A stretch of DNA of 22,974 nucleotides. Source: an uncultured Dorea sp. Its GTDB lineage: Bacteria > Bacillota_A > Clostridia > Lachnospirales > Lachnospiraceae. Location of the stretch: contig CAJTRO010000037.1 of the NCBI GenBank assembly GCA_910579015.1, positions 1 through 22,974 of the forward strand, written 5' to 3'. Positions 1-7,306 of the stretch are shown here, one piece after another. The stretch's first letter is position 1, and each line of letters opens with the position of its first letter. The notes beneath the pieces are model-generated. The model was given only the letters and a program-made list of their open reading frames with translations. It did not search any database and had not been told where the DNA came from. The position numbers were made by a program, and so were the translations under genes.

Positions 1-129
1 ATTATGGGATATGAAATTAATAGTAATAATTATATTTTGTTTGATTCTAATAAAAAGTTTGTTGGGATAGTAATGGTAAAAATTAGTACAGAAGAATGGG
101 ATAAATTAAGGAAGGCAAAAGTTATTTAA
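1..129 (+). CDS. 3' end of an unknown gene (partial, cut by window edge)
   Basis: Frame 1 is open from the first base to a TAA at 127-129, giving 42 residues with no family signature that I recognise. The tail is polar (TEEWDKLRKAKVI) and the DNA is very AT-rich. An RHS/YD-repeat-like fragment lies about 85 bp downstream. That would be compatible with a small partner or immunity-type gene next to an RHS remnant, but this is only a guess. The start lies outside the window. Confidence 0.4.
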   Translation: MMGYEINSNNYILFDSNKKFVGIVMVKISTEEWDKLRKAKVI

Positions 130-213
130 AAGAAGAGGAGGGTCTGAAAAATGTTAAGATGATAAAGTCGGAGATTATATTTGCTTTCGTAAGTTTTTGG
201 GTAATAAACTTTT

Positions 214-360
214 ATGAAAAAGAATTATATATATGACAAAGCGGTAAATTGTACCGCCTATGAGCGGGTGGAGGACAGTGTCCAGACTGTCAAGTATAAG
301 TATAATGACTCCAACCAGCTAGTGAAGAGAATCAACTGTAGGATCTGGGGAGACAAATAA
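214..360 (+). pseudogene. RHS/YD-repeat protein fragment
   Basis: An ATG at 214 opens a 48-codon frame ending in TAA at 358-360; an in-frame TAA at 205-207 closes it upstream. The peptide contains YDKAVNCTAYERV and VKYKYNDSNQLVKRIN, which resemble the Y-x-YD-x-x-x-x-L repeats of RHS/YD-repeat surface or toxin proteins. Only one or two repeat units remain, whereas intact members are hundreds to thousands of residues long. It sits beside IS remnants, so it is best read as debris of a larger gene. The family call is tentative because the similarity is short. Confidence 0.35.
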
Positions 361-480
361 TTCACCAGGTTATTCTGCGTATACGCATACCTGTTCCTAG
401 ACAGTGGCTCTGTCTGCGTCCCAGATGCGGATCTTCGGATGTAAATGTCCCTGACGATGGGTTGTAATACTGGACTTACG

Positions 481-609
481 TCAATACTTTAGACAAAAAA
501 GTTGAAAGATTATGCTGCTTTTTTAAGTTCTTGATCATCCTTTTGTTGAGGGGTTTATGTAACCAATAGCACTGTGTATTCTTTTACGGTTGTACCAACC
601 TTCTACGCC
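481..609 (-). mobile_element. IS3-family transposase (orfB) 3' end remnant
   Basis: On the minus strand, 609 down to 510 encodes the typical orfB C-terminus: GVEGWYNRKRIHSAIGYI, then TPQQKDDQELKKAA and a stop. The two parts are in different frames. One extra base in the A run near 555 (forward T run) breaks the frame, so even this piece is dead. The AT-rich stretch 481-508 beyond the stop resembles an IS end, with its terminus somewhere near 475-485. Everything upstream of the WYN motif is missing; the sequence switches abruptly at about 607-610 to a plus-strand IS3 fragment. Confidence 0.75.
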
Positions 610-1086
610 GGAGGAACCTCGTATCTACAACTGGAATGTGAATATGGCGTAAATCGGAGCACGCTCAGCAACTGTGTAAAACAGCTTCTCCCATGAAAGT
701 ATCAGAAGATGAGACGGTTACTCTTAAGGAGTATAAGGCTCTGCAGAAAGAAATCCAGCGCCTTAAGATTGAGAGTGAAATACTAAAAAGGCGGCCGCCA
801 TATTCGCAATAGAACAATAGCTGAGATTGTCTCTTTTATCCAGCATAATATAAATACCTACACTGTAACCCGGCTTTGCAGTGCCTTGAAATTTCCAAGG
901 AACACTTATTACAAAGCTCTGGTTTGCGTACCTTCAAACAGGCAGAAAGAGTATGAAAAATTTGGCCGGGAGGTGAGACGGGCATATGCGGACTCCAAAC
1001 AAAGGTATGGGGCTGTAAAAATATGCCGTATCCTTAATGACGGCGGAACACTCTGAAGCGTCAAACGGGTGCAGAGAACCCAACCA
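610..1086 (+). mobile_element. IS3-family transposase remnant (orfA end and orfB start)
   Basis: Plus-strand debris of an IS3-family element in broken frames. Positions 613-692 give an orfA helix-turn-helix piece (ECEYGVNRSTLSNCVKQ) ending at TGA. Positions 693-810 give the orfA coiled-coil (EYKALQKEIQRLKIESEIL). From 787 a different frame gives an orfB N-terminus (IRNRTIAEIVSFIQHN, then RYGAVKICRILNDGG), stopped by TGA at 1054-1056 and continuing after it as SVKRVQR. The orfA/orfB junction has five A residues before GGCGGCC, one fewer than the orfA reading frame needs. The DDE catalytic region is absent. The element is inactive and opposite in orientation to the adjoining remnant. Confidence 0.75.
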
Positions 1087-1115
1087 CTGGTTGCATAACA
1101 TTGAAAATTAATCGT

Positions 1116-1144
1116 TTGTATACAATGTCAATATTTGCTATGAT
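1116..1144 (+). promoter_or_regulatory. Promoter of the XRE-methyltransferase gene with overlapping palindrome
   Basis: TTGTAT at 1116-1121 and TATGAT at 1139-1144 are 17 bp apart. A perfect 10-bp palindrome TTGTATACAA (1116-1125) covers the -35 box. This would suit a site for the helix-turn-helix protein encoded 43 bp downstream, which is inference. Confidence 0.5.
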
Positions 1145-1186
1145 AGATTCAGGAAGCTTCCAAAGATCAAGAAAAGAGGAGTATAT

Positions 1187-2161
1187 ATGAGTTCAAATAT
1201 CGGGAATGTGATTCAACAACTGCGTCATCGACATGGTGTCGGACAGGCAGAGCTGGCAGAATCATTAGGCGTATCTGCACAGGCAGTGAGTAAATGGGAA
1301 ACGGGTAAGGCGAACCCGGATTTGTTTCTGCTGCCGGGACTGGCAGACTATTTTGGTGTTTCTATCGACAGCTTATTTAAAGGCGTTCAAGATACGCAGG
1401 AACTGCCAAGGAAGGCAGCAGAGCAGCTGGAGGTCAATAATCAAGGCTGGACGGAGATTACCAAGAGCGATTGGAGGGGGACCTTTTTGCCGGATTACGG
1501 TCCCTACACGCCCACGGAGGATCAATTGCATTTACTTGGTGACGTGCGGGGCAAGGCGGTGCTGGAAATCTGCTGTGGGTGCGGTGAGTCCTTGGCATGG
1601 ATGAAAGAGCAGGGGGCAGGAGAATTATGGGGATTGGATGTTTCTGCCGAACGCATCGCTAAAGCTGAGAAACTGCTGGCAGATTCAAAGTGCAAGGGGA
1701 AATTATTCGTTTCACCGATGGAAATAGATCCGGGTATTTCGCATTGTCATTTTGATCTTGTATTTTCCATTTATGGATTGGGGTGGACGGCAGACCTGGA
1801 CAAGACAATTGGGCTTATCAGAGAATATCTCAAACCGGGCGGACGGCTCATCTTTTCATGGGACAATCCACTGATGCAGTGCATAGATTCTGTGGATGGC
1901 CGCTTTGTTTTCGACCGTTCTTATGTGGATGAGAGAGTGATCGACTGTATGAAGAAAAATGCCAGTCTGCGTCTGCATAACTGGAAGTTGTCAACCTACC
2001 TGAATTGTCTTGCTGATCACGGTTTTCTAGTCGAGCGTATAATAGAGGAATCATCTTATGATCCAGAGGAAGCCGATATTTTCCGAGAAGGGAAATATTA
2101 CTCTGCCGCCCTGGCGAGACTGATCAACAATGCAGTTATCATTAAGGCACGAAAACGGTGA
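1187..2161 (+). CDS. XRE-family regulator fused to a SAM-dependent methyltransferase
   Basis: A 324-residue, two-domain cytoplasmic protein. Residues 6-62 form a Cro/C1-type helix-turn-helix (QAELAESLGVSAQAVSKWETG). Residues 95-240 look like a class I methyltransferase: motif I reads VLEICCGCGES (125-135), with an acidic residue at the end of strand 2 (WGLDVS, D151) and a PGGRLIFSW strand near 217. The cysteine-rich motif I departs from the usual D/E-x-G-x-G-x-G. AAGAGGAG lies 7-8 bp before the ATG. Such fusions are common in Firmicutes and mostly uncharacterised; the methyl acceptor cannot be told from sequence. The palindrome over its -35 box suggests self-repression. It stands alone between IS debris and the vanRS-like pair. 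Confidence 0.8.
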   Translation: MSSNIGNVIQQLRHRHGVGQAELAESLGVSAQAVSKWETGKANPDLFLLPGLADYFGVSIDSLFKGVQDTQELPRKAAEQLEVNNQGWTEITKSDWRGTFLPDYGPYTPTEDQLHLLGDVRGKAVLEICCGCGESLAWMKEQGAGELWGLDVSAERIAKAEKLLADSKCKGKLFVSPMEIDPGISHCHFDLVFSIYGLGWTADLDKTIGLIREYLKPGGRLIFSWDNPLMQCIDSVDGRFVFDRSYVDERVIDCMKKNASLRLHNWKLSTYLNCLADHGFLVERIIEESSYDPEEADIFREGKYYSAALARLINNAVIIKARKR

Positions 2162-2285
2162 TCTGTAAGACGGTAGAGAGATGGTTTAATGAAATTGCGT
2201 GTTCTTTTAGTAGAATGATGATGCCGGATAATTCCACAGACTGCGCTTATATGCAGGAGAATTCATAGAATGGCATGGTGTTATC

Positions 2286-2314
2286 TTGTCAGGCGCAAAG
2301 AAGCTGACCATAAA
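2286..2314 (+). promoter_or_regulatory. Possible promoter of vanRS-like genes
   Basis: TTGTCA at 2286-2291 and CATAAA at 2309-2314 are separated by 17 bp, 58 bp before the response regulator start. The -10 box is weak. Nothing else clear is seen in the 210-bp gap 2162-2371. Confidence 0.35.
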
Positions 2315-2371
2315 TATATGTTTGAAAATGGATGTTGAGGGGATATCTTGTAAAAAGAAAGGAAGGATCTT

Positions 2372-3079
2372 ATGTCTGATAAAATTCTCGTCGTTGACGA
2401 CGAAGCTGAAATTGCGGATTTGATAGAAGTTTATCTGAGCAACGAAAACTATACTGTCTTCAAATTTTATTCTGCAAAGGAAGCCCTGGAGTGCATAGAA
2501 ACAACGGATCTTGACCTTGCTGTTTTGGACGTCATGCTGCCGGAGACAGATGGATTCACACTGTGCCGGAAGATTCGGGAAGAGCATACGTATCCGATCA
2601 TTATGCTGACAGCAAAAGATGAAGAAACGGATAAAATCACAGGACTTACGCTTGGGGCAGATGATTATGTCACGAAGCCTTTCCGCCCGCTCGAATTGGT
2701 GGCAAGGGTAAAATCCCAGCTTCGCAGGTACAAAAAGTATAACCCGGTATATTCTGACGAAGCGGAAAAAGAAAAGGATACGCTTCATCACTCAGGGTTA
2801 GTAATGAAATTAAACACACATGAATGTTTTCTGAATGATAAACCGCTTATATTGACGCCTACAGAATTTTCTATCTTGCGCATTCTGCTGGAGAATAAAG
2901 GATGTGTGATCAGTGCGGAAGATCTGTTCCATAAAATCTGGAAGGATGAATATTACAGTAAATCCAATAATACGATCACAGTTCACATACGTCATCTGCG
3001 TGAAAAGATGAATGATACTTTAAGTAAACCTAAGTATATCAAAACCATATGGGGAGTAGGTTATAAAATTGATGGATAA
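2372..3079 (+). CDS. vanR: VanR-like OmpR-family response regulator
   Basis: A 235-residue receiver plus winged-helix DNA-binding protein. The receiver has the acidic pair D9/D10, phospho-acceptor D53 (LAVLDVMLP), T80 and K102 (YVTKPF). The C-terminal half has a trans_reg_C wing (SKSNNTITVHIRHLREKMND, IKTIWGVGYKI). From memory it is strikingly close to VanR of vanA-type operons over its whole length, including the MSDKIL start and the RPLELVARVK segment. VanR normally activates glycopeptide-resistance genes when phosphorylated by VanS. AAGGAAGG lies about 6 bp before the ATG. The stop overlaps the kinase gene. No ligase gene follows, so the resistance phenotype is uncertain; its targets here are probably vanY and possibly the next two-component pair. 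Confidence 0.85.
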   Translation: MSDKILVVDDEAEIADLIEVYLSNENYTVFKFYSAKEALECIETTDLDLAVLDVMLPETDGFTLCRKIREEHTYPIIMLTAKDEETDKITGLTLGADDYVTKPFRPLELVARVKSQLRRYKKYNPVYSDEAEKEKDTLHHSGLVMKLNTHECFLNDKPLILTPTEFSILRILLENKGCVISAEDLFHKIWKDEYYSKSNNTITVHIRHLREKMNDTLSKPKYIKTIWGVGYKIDG

Positions 3080-4193
3080 TAAGAGTGGTGAATATACAGA
3101 ATTTCAGATGAAAATTATGCAGAGGTTTTGTGCAAATGCCGGTATCTCTGTTGCGGCAGTGATCCTTCTATATCTGTTCTTGTGGAAACGAAGGGGAGGG
3201 GACTTGATCGTCTGGTTTTTAGAATATTTTATGGGGATTAAGCATGAGCAGGCATTCCTCATATACCATGAATATTTTAGAAGCTGGAAAGAGATATTTT
3301 TTGCTGTGGCGATCCTCTTTGTTTTCGTTGTGTTGCTCTGGCGTTTATTCCGCTGGATCACGCGTTATTTCGGAGAGATCAATCAGGGGATTGATGCCTT
3401 GCTTGCAGAAGACGTAAGACAGATACGTCTGTCGGCGGAAATGCTGCCTTTTGAATGTAAACTGAATGCGGTGAAGCAGACGTTAGAGAAGCAAAAGCAG
3501 GAGACAGCGTTTGCAGAACAGAGGAAAGATGAATTGGTGATGTATCTTGCCCATGACATCCGCACTCCGCTCACATCGGTGATAGGATATCTGAATCTTC
3601 TGGAAGAAGAACCGGATATGCCTGTTGACAGGCGTGCCCAAAATGTTCACATAGCACTGGATAAGGCTTACCGGCTGGAGGAGATGATAAACGAATTTTT
3701 TGAGATTACCCGTTTTAATTCGAAGCAGATCAGGCTGTCAAAAGAGACGGTGGATCTCTGTTATATGCTGGTACAGCTGTCTGATGAACTTTCTCCTGTA
3801 TTTGCACTTCGTGGAAATTCGGTTGTGTTGGATGTCGATGAGGATCTTACGATCTATGCCGATCCTGATAAAATAGTAAGAGTGTTCAGCAACATTTTGA
3901 GAAATGCGGCTGCATACAGTTATTCCGGTACGGAAATCGTCATTTCAGCCAGTGAAAGAGATGAAGAGGTTACTATTTCCTTCCAGAATAAGGGAAATCA
4001 CATTTCGGATGAAAATTTGTCTTCGCTTTTTGATAAATTTTACCGCTTAGACAAGGCACGTATTTCGGATACAGGCGGTACGGGGCTGGGACTGGCGATC
4101 GCAAAGGAGATAGTCATCCTGCATGGAGGTTCCATCAGAGCTGACAGCGGGGATAATACGGTTACATTTACAGTCTGCCTGCCCTGCCGCTAG
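3072..4193 (+). CDS. vanS: VanS-like membrane sensor histidine kinase
   Basis: About 373 residues from ATG 3072; an in-frame TTG at 3069 would add one residue and has slightly better spacing to GGGGAGTAGG. Two membrane segments (roughly residues 22-38 and 75-93) flank a short external loop, as in VanS of vanA type. The H-box is MYLAHDIRTPLTSVIGYL (phospho-acceptor His about 161), the N-box is ILRNAAAYSYS, and the G-box is DTGGTGLGLAIAKEI. The segment VDRRAQNVHIALDKAYRLEE also matches VanS as I remember it. It overlaps vanR by 8 bp, indicating translational coupling. Known VanS proteins sense glycopeptides or altered peptidoglycan and control VanR phosphorylation; which signal this one senses is unknown. 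Confidence 0.85.
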   Translation: MDNKSGEYTEFQMKIMQRFCANAGISVAAVILLYLFLWKRRGGDLIVWFLEYFMGIKHEQAFLIYHEYFRSWKEIFFAVAILFVFVVLLWRLFRWITRYFGEINQGIDALLAEDVRQIRLSAEMLPFECKLNAVKQTLEKQKQETAFAEQRKDELVMYLAHDIRTPLTSVIGYLNLLEEEPDMPVDRRAQNVHIALDKAYRLEEMINEFFEITRFNSKQIRLSKETVDLCYMLVQLSDELSPVFALRGNSVVLDVDEDLTIYADPDKIVRVFSNILRNAAAYSYSGTEIVISASERDEEVTISFQNKGNHISDENLSSLFDKFYRLDKARISDTGGTGLGLAIAKEIVILHGGSIRADSGDNTVTFTVCLPCR

Positions 4194-4329
4194 GACCGTA
4201 TTATATTCAGCCGGACCTCCGATCATCTGCCGTGTCGGGGTTTCCAGCCGTAGTCACTGCCGTGCCGTCGAAAATACGCCTTGCAGATGAGCGGATATTC
4301 TGTGGAGTTTCGCTGGATATAATACGGTC
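4194..4329. repeat. 136-bp imperfect inverted-repeat element between vanS and vanY
   Basis: The arm 4194-4211 is matched in inverted orientation by 4312-4329 with one mismatch in 18. A second nested pair, 4219-4230 and 4283-4294, matches with one mismatch in 12. The left arm begins directly after the vanS stop codon. RNA from here could fold into a long interrupted hairpin. There is no T tract after the outer stem, so it is not a simple terminator; a MITE-like insertion or a processing/leader structure are both possible. Confidence 0.6.
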
Positions 4330-4335
4330 AGCACA

Positions 4336-4401
4336 CTTAGGATTTTCTTAGGAATTAAACAATCTCATATTAAAGTCCGACGGGCCTTTTTCCGGTACAA
4401 T
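4336..4401 (+). promoter_or_regulatory. vanY promoter region with 11-bp direct repeat (candidate VanR site)
   Basis: CTTAGGATTTT (4336-4346) is followed immediately by CTTAGGAATTA (4347-4357). This is a direct repeat with an 11-bp period, one helical turn, as bound by dimers of OmpR-family regulators. TACAAT (4396-4401) is a plausible -10 box; no good -35 is seen at the right distance, fitting an activator-dependent promoter. The repeat is direct observation; assigning it to VanR is inference. Confidence 0.5.
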
Positions 4402-4451
4402 AGATACTGGCTGGAGGCAGTTTTATGATTTGACAGAAAGGGGATTTTATT

Positions 4452-5282
4452 ATGACGAAAAGATATGTTCCGGGTAAATGCAGGAAGAGTGTTCATCGCG
4501 GCCGTAGACGCGGACGGGGAAAGAAAGTATGGATTTTAGGCGTCACAGCTGTTATTTTATTATTTGCGGTTATTGCCGCCGGATCTGCTCTTCAGGCCGG
4601 TTTCAAAGACAGAAGATCAGCGGAGGGAATACCTGTAACCCTGGTGCAGACGGATCATAAAGATAATAACAACTCAGATCCCGGGATAAAGGAGAAGGGA
4701 CGGCAGACTGCGGATTCGGATGTGCCCTGGTATTTGACACTGGTGAACAGACAGAATCCCATTCCGAAAGATTACAAGCCGAAACTGGTAAAAGTACCAG
4801 GCGGTGAATATGTGGATGAACGGATTTACGATTCGTTAATGTGTATGTTAGAGGATGCGAAAGCAGAGAACTGGTATCAAATGCCGCGAGTGGTGTCAGG
4901 CTGGCGGACGGCAGATACACAGCAGAAGCTTTACGATGATAAGATTGCAGAGTATGAAAAGGAAGGGTACAGTGCAGGCGAAGCAAGAAAACTGGCAGAG
5001 CAGTGGGTTGCCGTACCGGGATACAGCGAGCACCAGCTTGGTTTCGCGGTGGATATAAACGGAGTGTCTTATGACGTATATTCGTGGCTCATGGAAAACA
5101 GTTACAAATATGGTTTTATTTTCCGGTATCCAGGAGATAAGACGGAGATTACCGGCGTTGCAGAGGAAGTCTGGCATTACCGCTATGTCGGGGTGGAAGC
5201 GGCGGCAGAGATGTATGAGAAGGGGCTTTGCTTAGAAGAGTATATAAGGAAAGGAACTGGAGGCGGGACTTATGGAAACTGA
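4452..5282 (+). CDS. vanY: VanY-like D-Ala-D-Ala carboxypeptidase (peptidase M15B), membrane-anchored
   Basis: A 276-residue protein with a basic N-terminus and one membrane anchor (about residues 26-45), then a linker and an external M15B domain. Zinc and catalytic motifs are intact: SEHQLGFAVD (H194, D201) and EEVWHYRYVG (E239 likely catalytic, H242 third ligand). SGWRTADTQQKLY (149-161) and the WYLTLVNRQNPIPKDY segment are also family hallmarks. Such enzymes remove the terminal D-Ala from peptidoglycan pentapeptides and so lower the glycopeptide target. AGAAAGGGG precedes the ATG. The last 11 bp overlap the next response regulator gene, so vanY probably starts an operon with that pair. No vanH, ligase or vanX is nearby. 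Activity as a VanXY is not indicated. Confidence 0.85.
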   Translation: MTKRYVPGKCRKSVHRGRRRGRGKKVWILGVTAVILLFAVIAAGSALQAGFKDRRSAEGIPVTLVQTDHKDNNNSDPGIKEKGRQTADSDVPWYLTLVNRQNPIPKDYKPKLVKVPGGEYVDERIYDSLMCMLEDAKAENWYQMPRVVSGWRTADTQQKLYDDKIAEYEKEGYSAGEARKLAEQWVAVPGYSEHQLGFAVDINGVSYDVYSWLMENSYKYGFIFRYPGDKTEITGVAEEVWHYRYVGVEAAAEMYEKGLCLEEYIRKGTGGGTYGN

Positions 5283-5976
5283 GGCTATGCAGAAAATACT
5301 ATTATTAGAGGACGATGAGAGCCTGAACCGAGGCATAACGCTTACGCTGCAAAGGGCCGGATATTGTGTCAGCAGTGCATTTACACTGGCCGAGGCGAAG
5401 GAGTGCCTTAAAAAGGACAGATACGCGCTCATCATCTGCGACATTACACTCCCGGACGGGAGCGGCCTAGAACTGGGGAAACAGGTCAGGGAGACCGCCG
5501 GAATCAGCGGAACCTATTTTATCTACCTGACAGCGCTGGATTCGGAGATTGATATGGTCAATGGATACGAGACAGGGGCCGACGATTATATCACCAAGCC
5601 ATTTTCTCTGATGGTGCTGGTATCCAAGGTAAATGCGCTTATGAGGAGGATTGACAGCACGAAGGAATACAAAAGTGTCATGGTATCCGGGGACATCGAG
5701 GTGAACTGCCGGGAGATGAAGGTGTATAAGGAAGGGGAGGAGATTGCCCTTAGCAAGAAGGAAATGCAGCTTCTCGTGTATCTCTGGGAGAATGCAGGAA
5801 GGATTGTGTCGAAGGAGAATATCCTGGAACATATCTGGGATGTGGACGGACAGTTTGTGGATGATAATACGGTGACGGTCAATATCAGCAGGCTCAGGAG
5901 TAAGCTTGGGACGGGAGAGATCTCTAATGTAAGGGGACTGGGATATATATGGAGTGGAGCAGTAATAAGAAAGTAA
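5272..5976 (+). CDS. OmpR-family response regulator (second two-component pair)
   Basis: A 234-residue regulator. The receiver has E13-D14-D15, phospho-acceptor D57 (LIICDITLP), T87 and K109 (YITKPF). A winged-helix output domain follows (VDDNTVTVNISRLRSKLG, VRGLGYIW). The ATG at 5272 lies inside the end of vanY, preceded by CTGGAGGCGGG; a second ATG at 5287 is possible but lacks as good a site. Its 3' end overlaps the kinase gene by 28 bp. It resembles regulators paired with FtsX-type ABC transporters in Firmicutes, and TGTAAGG repeats before the transporter genes are its likely binding site (inference). It is clearly different from the VanR-like protein upstream. Confidence 0.85.
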   Translation: METEAMQKILLLEDDESLNRGITLTLQRAGYCVSSAFTLAEAKECLKKDRYALIICDITLPDGSGLELGKQVRETAGISGTYFIYLTALDSEIDMVNGYETGADDYITKPFSLMVLVSKVNALMRRIDSTKEYKSVMVSGDIEVNCREMKVYKEGEEIALSKKEMQLLVYLWENAGRIVSKENILEHIWDVDGQFVDDNTVTVNISRLRSKLGTGEISNVRGLGYIWSGAVIRK

Positions 5977-7211
5977 AAAGGTATCTTGTCGTTTATTTGA
6001 TTTATTTTGTGTTGTTTTCTTTGTTCATGTTCATGGCGGCAAGATATACGATCGCCGGGGGACAAAGGAAGATGATCGCCCTTATGACAGAGTATCCGGA
6101 GCTGGAAGCGGGGATCATTGACGTGTGGGAGAGGCAGGAGCTTCGCCTGACGGGAGAAAAAGGCGTACAGGAGGAAGGCTTCCCGGACAAGAAGGAGAGT
6201 GCCCGTATCATTCAGATGCTGGAGGATAAGTATGGGTATGATATGAGCGATATGAAATCGGCGGGCGGACTGTGGATATTCTGGGGAGCGGGGATAGCCG
6301 CCGGGACAGCCTGGATTGTAACAGCGGGATATCTGGATTGGAAAAAGGTGTCGGCTGAGAGGTGTCGTCTCCAGGAATTGTATGAGTGTCTGGTGGAATT
6401 CCGGGAGGGCGGATTTGGAGCGATTCCGGACTATGAGACGTATTCAAAAGAGTATTTGGAAGAGTGGATGAAGGTGTGGGAATCCTTACGCGAGCTTGGC
6501 GGGTATTTTGAGGGACTTAAGAAGAGGCTTAAGGTGGATGAGAAGAATACGAAGACTCTGATCACAGACATTTCCCATCAGCTTAAGACGTCGCTTGCCT
6601 CTCTTCGGATGTGCCATGAGCTTGTGGCAGAAGCCGGGCTGACGTCTGAAGAGAAGAGTGAGTTTGTCCGGCAGGAGGGGCGGGAGATCGAGAAGCTTGA
6701 AACCCTTCTTTGCGAGCTGGTCAATCTGTCCCGTCTTGAGGCGCATTTGATACAGATCAGCCCTGTCCCGGCGAGCCTTAAGAAGACTATAGCCGGGGCG
6801 GTCGGACAGGTTTATATGAAAGCAAGGAATAAGGATATTGAGATACAGGCAGAGATAGAGGAGGATCTGACGGTCAGCCATGATGTGAAATGGACGGAGG
6901 AGGCGATGGTCAACATACTTGACAATGCGGTGAAGTATTCCCGGGAGGATACGGTTGTTACGGTACGTATGAAGCCTCTGGTAAGGAATGTTCTGGTTGA
7001 GATCGAGGATCAGGGGATCGGGATACGCAAGGAAGAATTAACGAAGATCTACCAGAGGTTCTATCGGGGAAGTGATGCCGCGAAGATAGAAAAAGACGGT
7101 GTGGGAGTGGGGCTGTATCTTGCAAGGATGATACTGGAACGCCAGGGCGGGACCATTTCCGCGAAGCAGAAGAAGGGAGGAACCATTTTCAGGATTACGC
7201 TGCCATGTTAA
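5949..7211 (+). CDS. Membrane sensor histidine kinase (second two-component pair)
   Basis: A 420-residue kinase. It has a first membrane segment at about 12-31, an external stretch of roughly 75 residues, and a second membrane segment at about 107-127. The HisKA H-box is DISHQLKTSLASLRM with the phospho-acceptor at H210. The ATP-binding domain has the N-box VNILDNAVKYS, then DQGIGIRKEE and DGVGVGLYLARMI. The usual proline five residues after the histidine is serine here (S215, codon 6591-6593). The start overlaps the regulator gene by 28 bp, a sign of coupling. Context suggests it senses envelope stress or an antimicrobial peptide and controls the ABC transporter downstream; the ligand is unknown. 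Confidence 0.85.
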   Translation: MEWSSNKKVKRYLVVYLIYFVLFSLFMFMAARYTIAGGQRKMIALMTEYPELEAGIIDVWERQELRLTGEKGVQEEGFPDKKESARIIQMLEDKYGYDMSDMKSAGGLWIFWGAGIAAGTAWIVTAGYLDWKKVSAERCRLQELYECLVEFREGGFGAIPDYETYSKEYLEEWMKVWESLRELGGYFEGLKKRLKVDEKNTKTLITDISHQLKTSLASLRMCHELVAEAGLTSEEKSEFVRQEGREIEKLETLLCELVNLSRLEAHLIQISPVPASLKKTIAGAVGQVYMKARNKDIEIQAEIEEDLTVSHDVKWTEEAMVNILDNAVKYSREDTVVTVRMKPLVRNVLVEIEDQGIGIRKEELTKIYQRFYRGSDAAKIEKDGVGVGLYLARMILERQGGTISAKQKKGGTIFRITLPC

Positions 7212-7216
7212 GTTAT

Positions 7217-7278
7217 CCTTACAAAATTGTTATGGTCCGTGTAAGGAAATTGTAAGGGTGGAGCATTATAGTTATAGC
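7217..7278 (+). promoter_or_regulatory. ABC transporter promoter with TGTAAGG operator repeats
   Basis: TGTAAGG occurs at 7240-7246 and 7251-7257, an 11-bp direct period, and its inverse CCTTACA at 7217-7223. The second copy overlaps a -35 box TTGTAA (7250-7255); TATAGC (7273-7278) follows after 17 bp. This is a typical layout for an OmpR-family regulator controlling its transporter; the encoded regulator at 5272-5976 is the obvious candidate. Confidence 0.6.
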
Positions 7279-7306
7279 ATAGCATTCATGAAATGGAGGT
7301 AACTAT

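Noticed and set aside
376..387. Perfect 12-bp palindrome TGCGTATACGCA
   Set aside because: Isolated, in decayed DNA without an adjacent promoter or gene; no role can be supported.
2189..2218. ATG followed by KLRVLLVE and a stop, like the first residues of a response regulator
   Set aside because: Only nine codons; the likeness can easily arise by chance, and nothing further of a receiver domain follows in any frame.
2207..2791. 194-codon minus-strand frame over the vanR start
   Set aside because: Antisense shadow of the VanR-like gene without recognisable domains.
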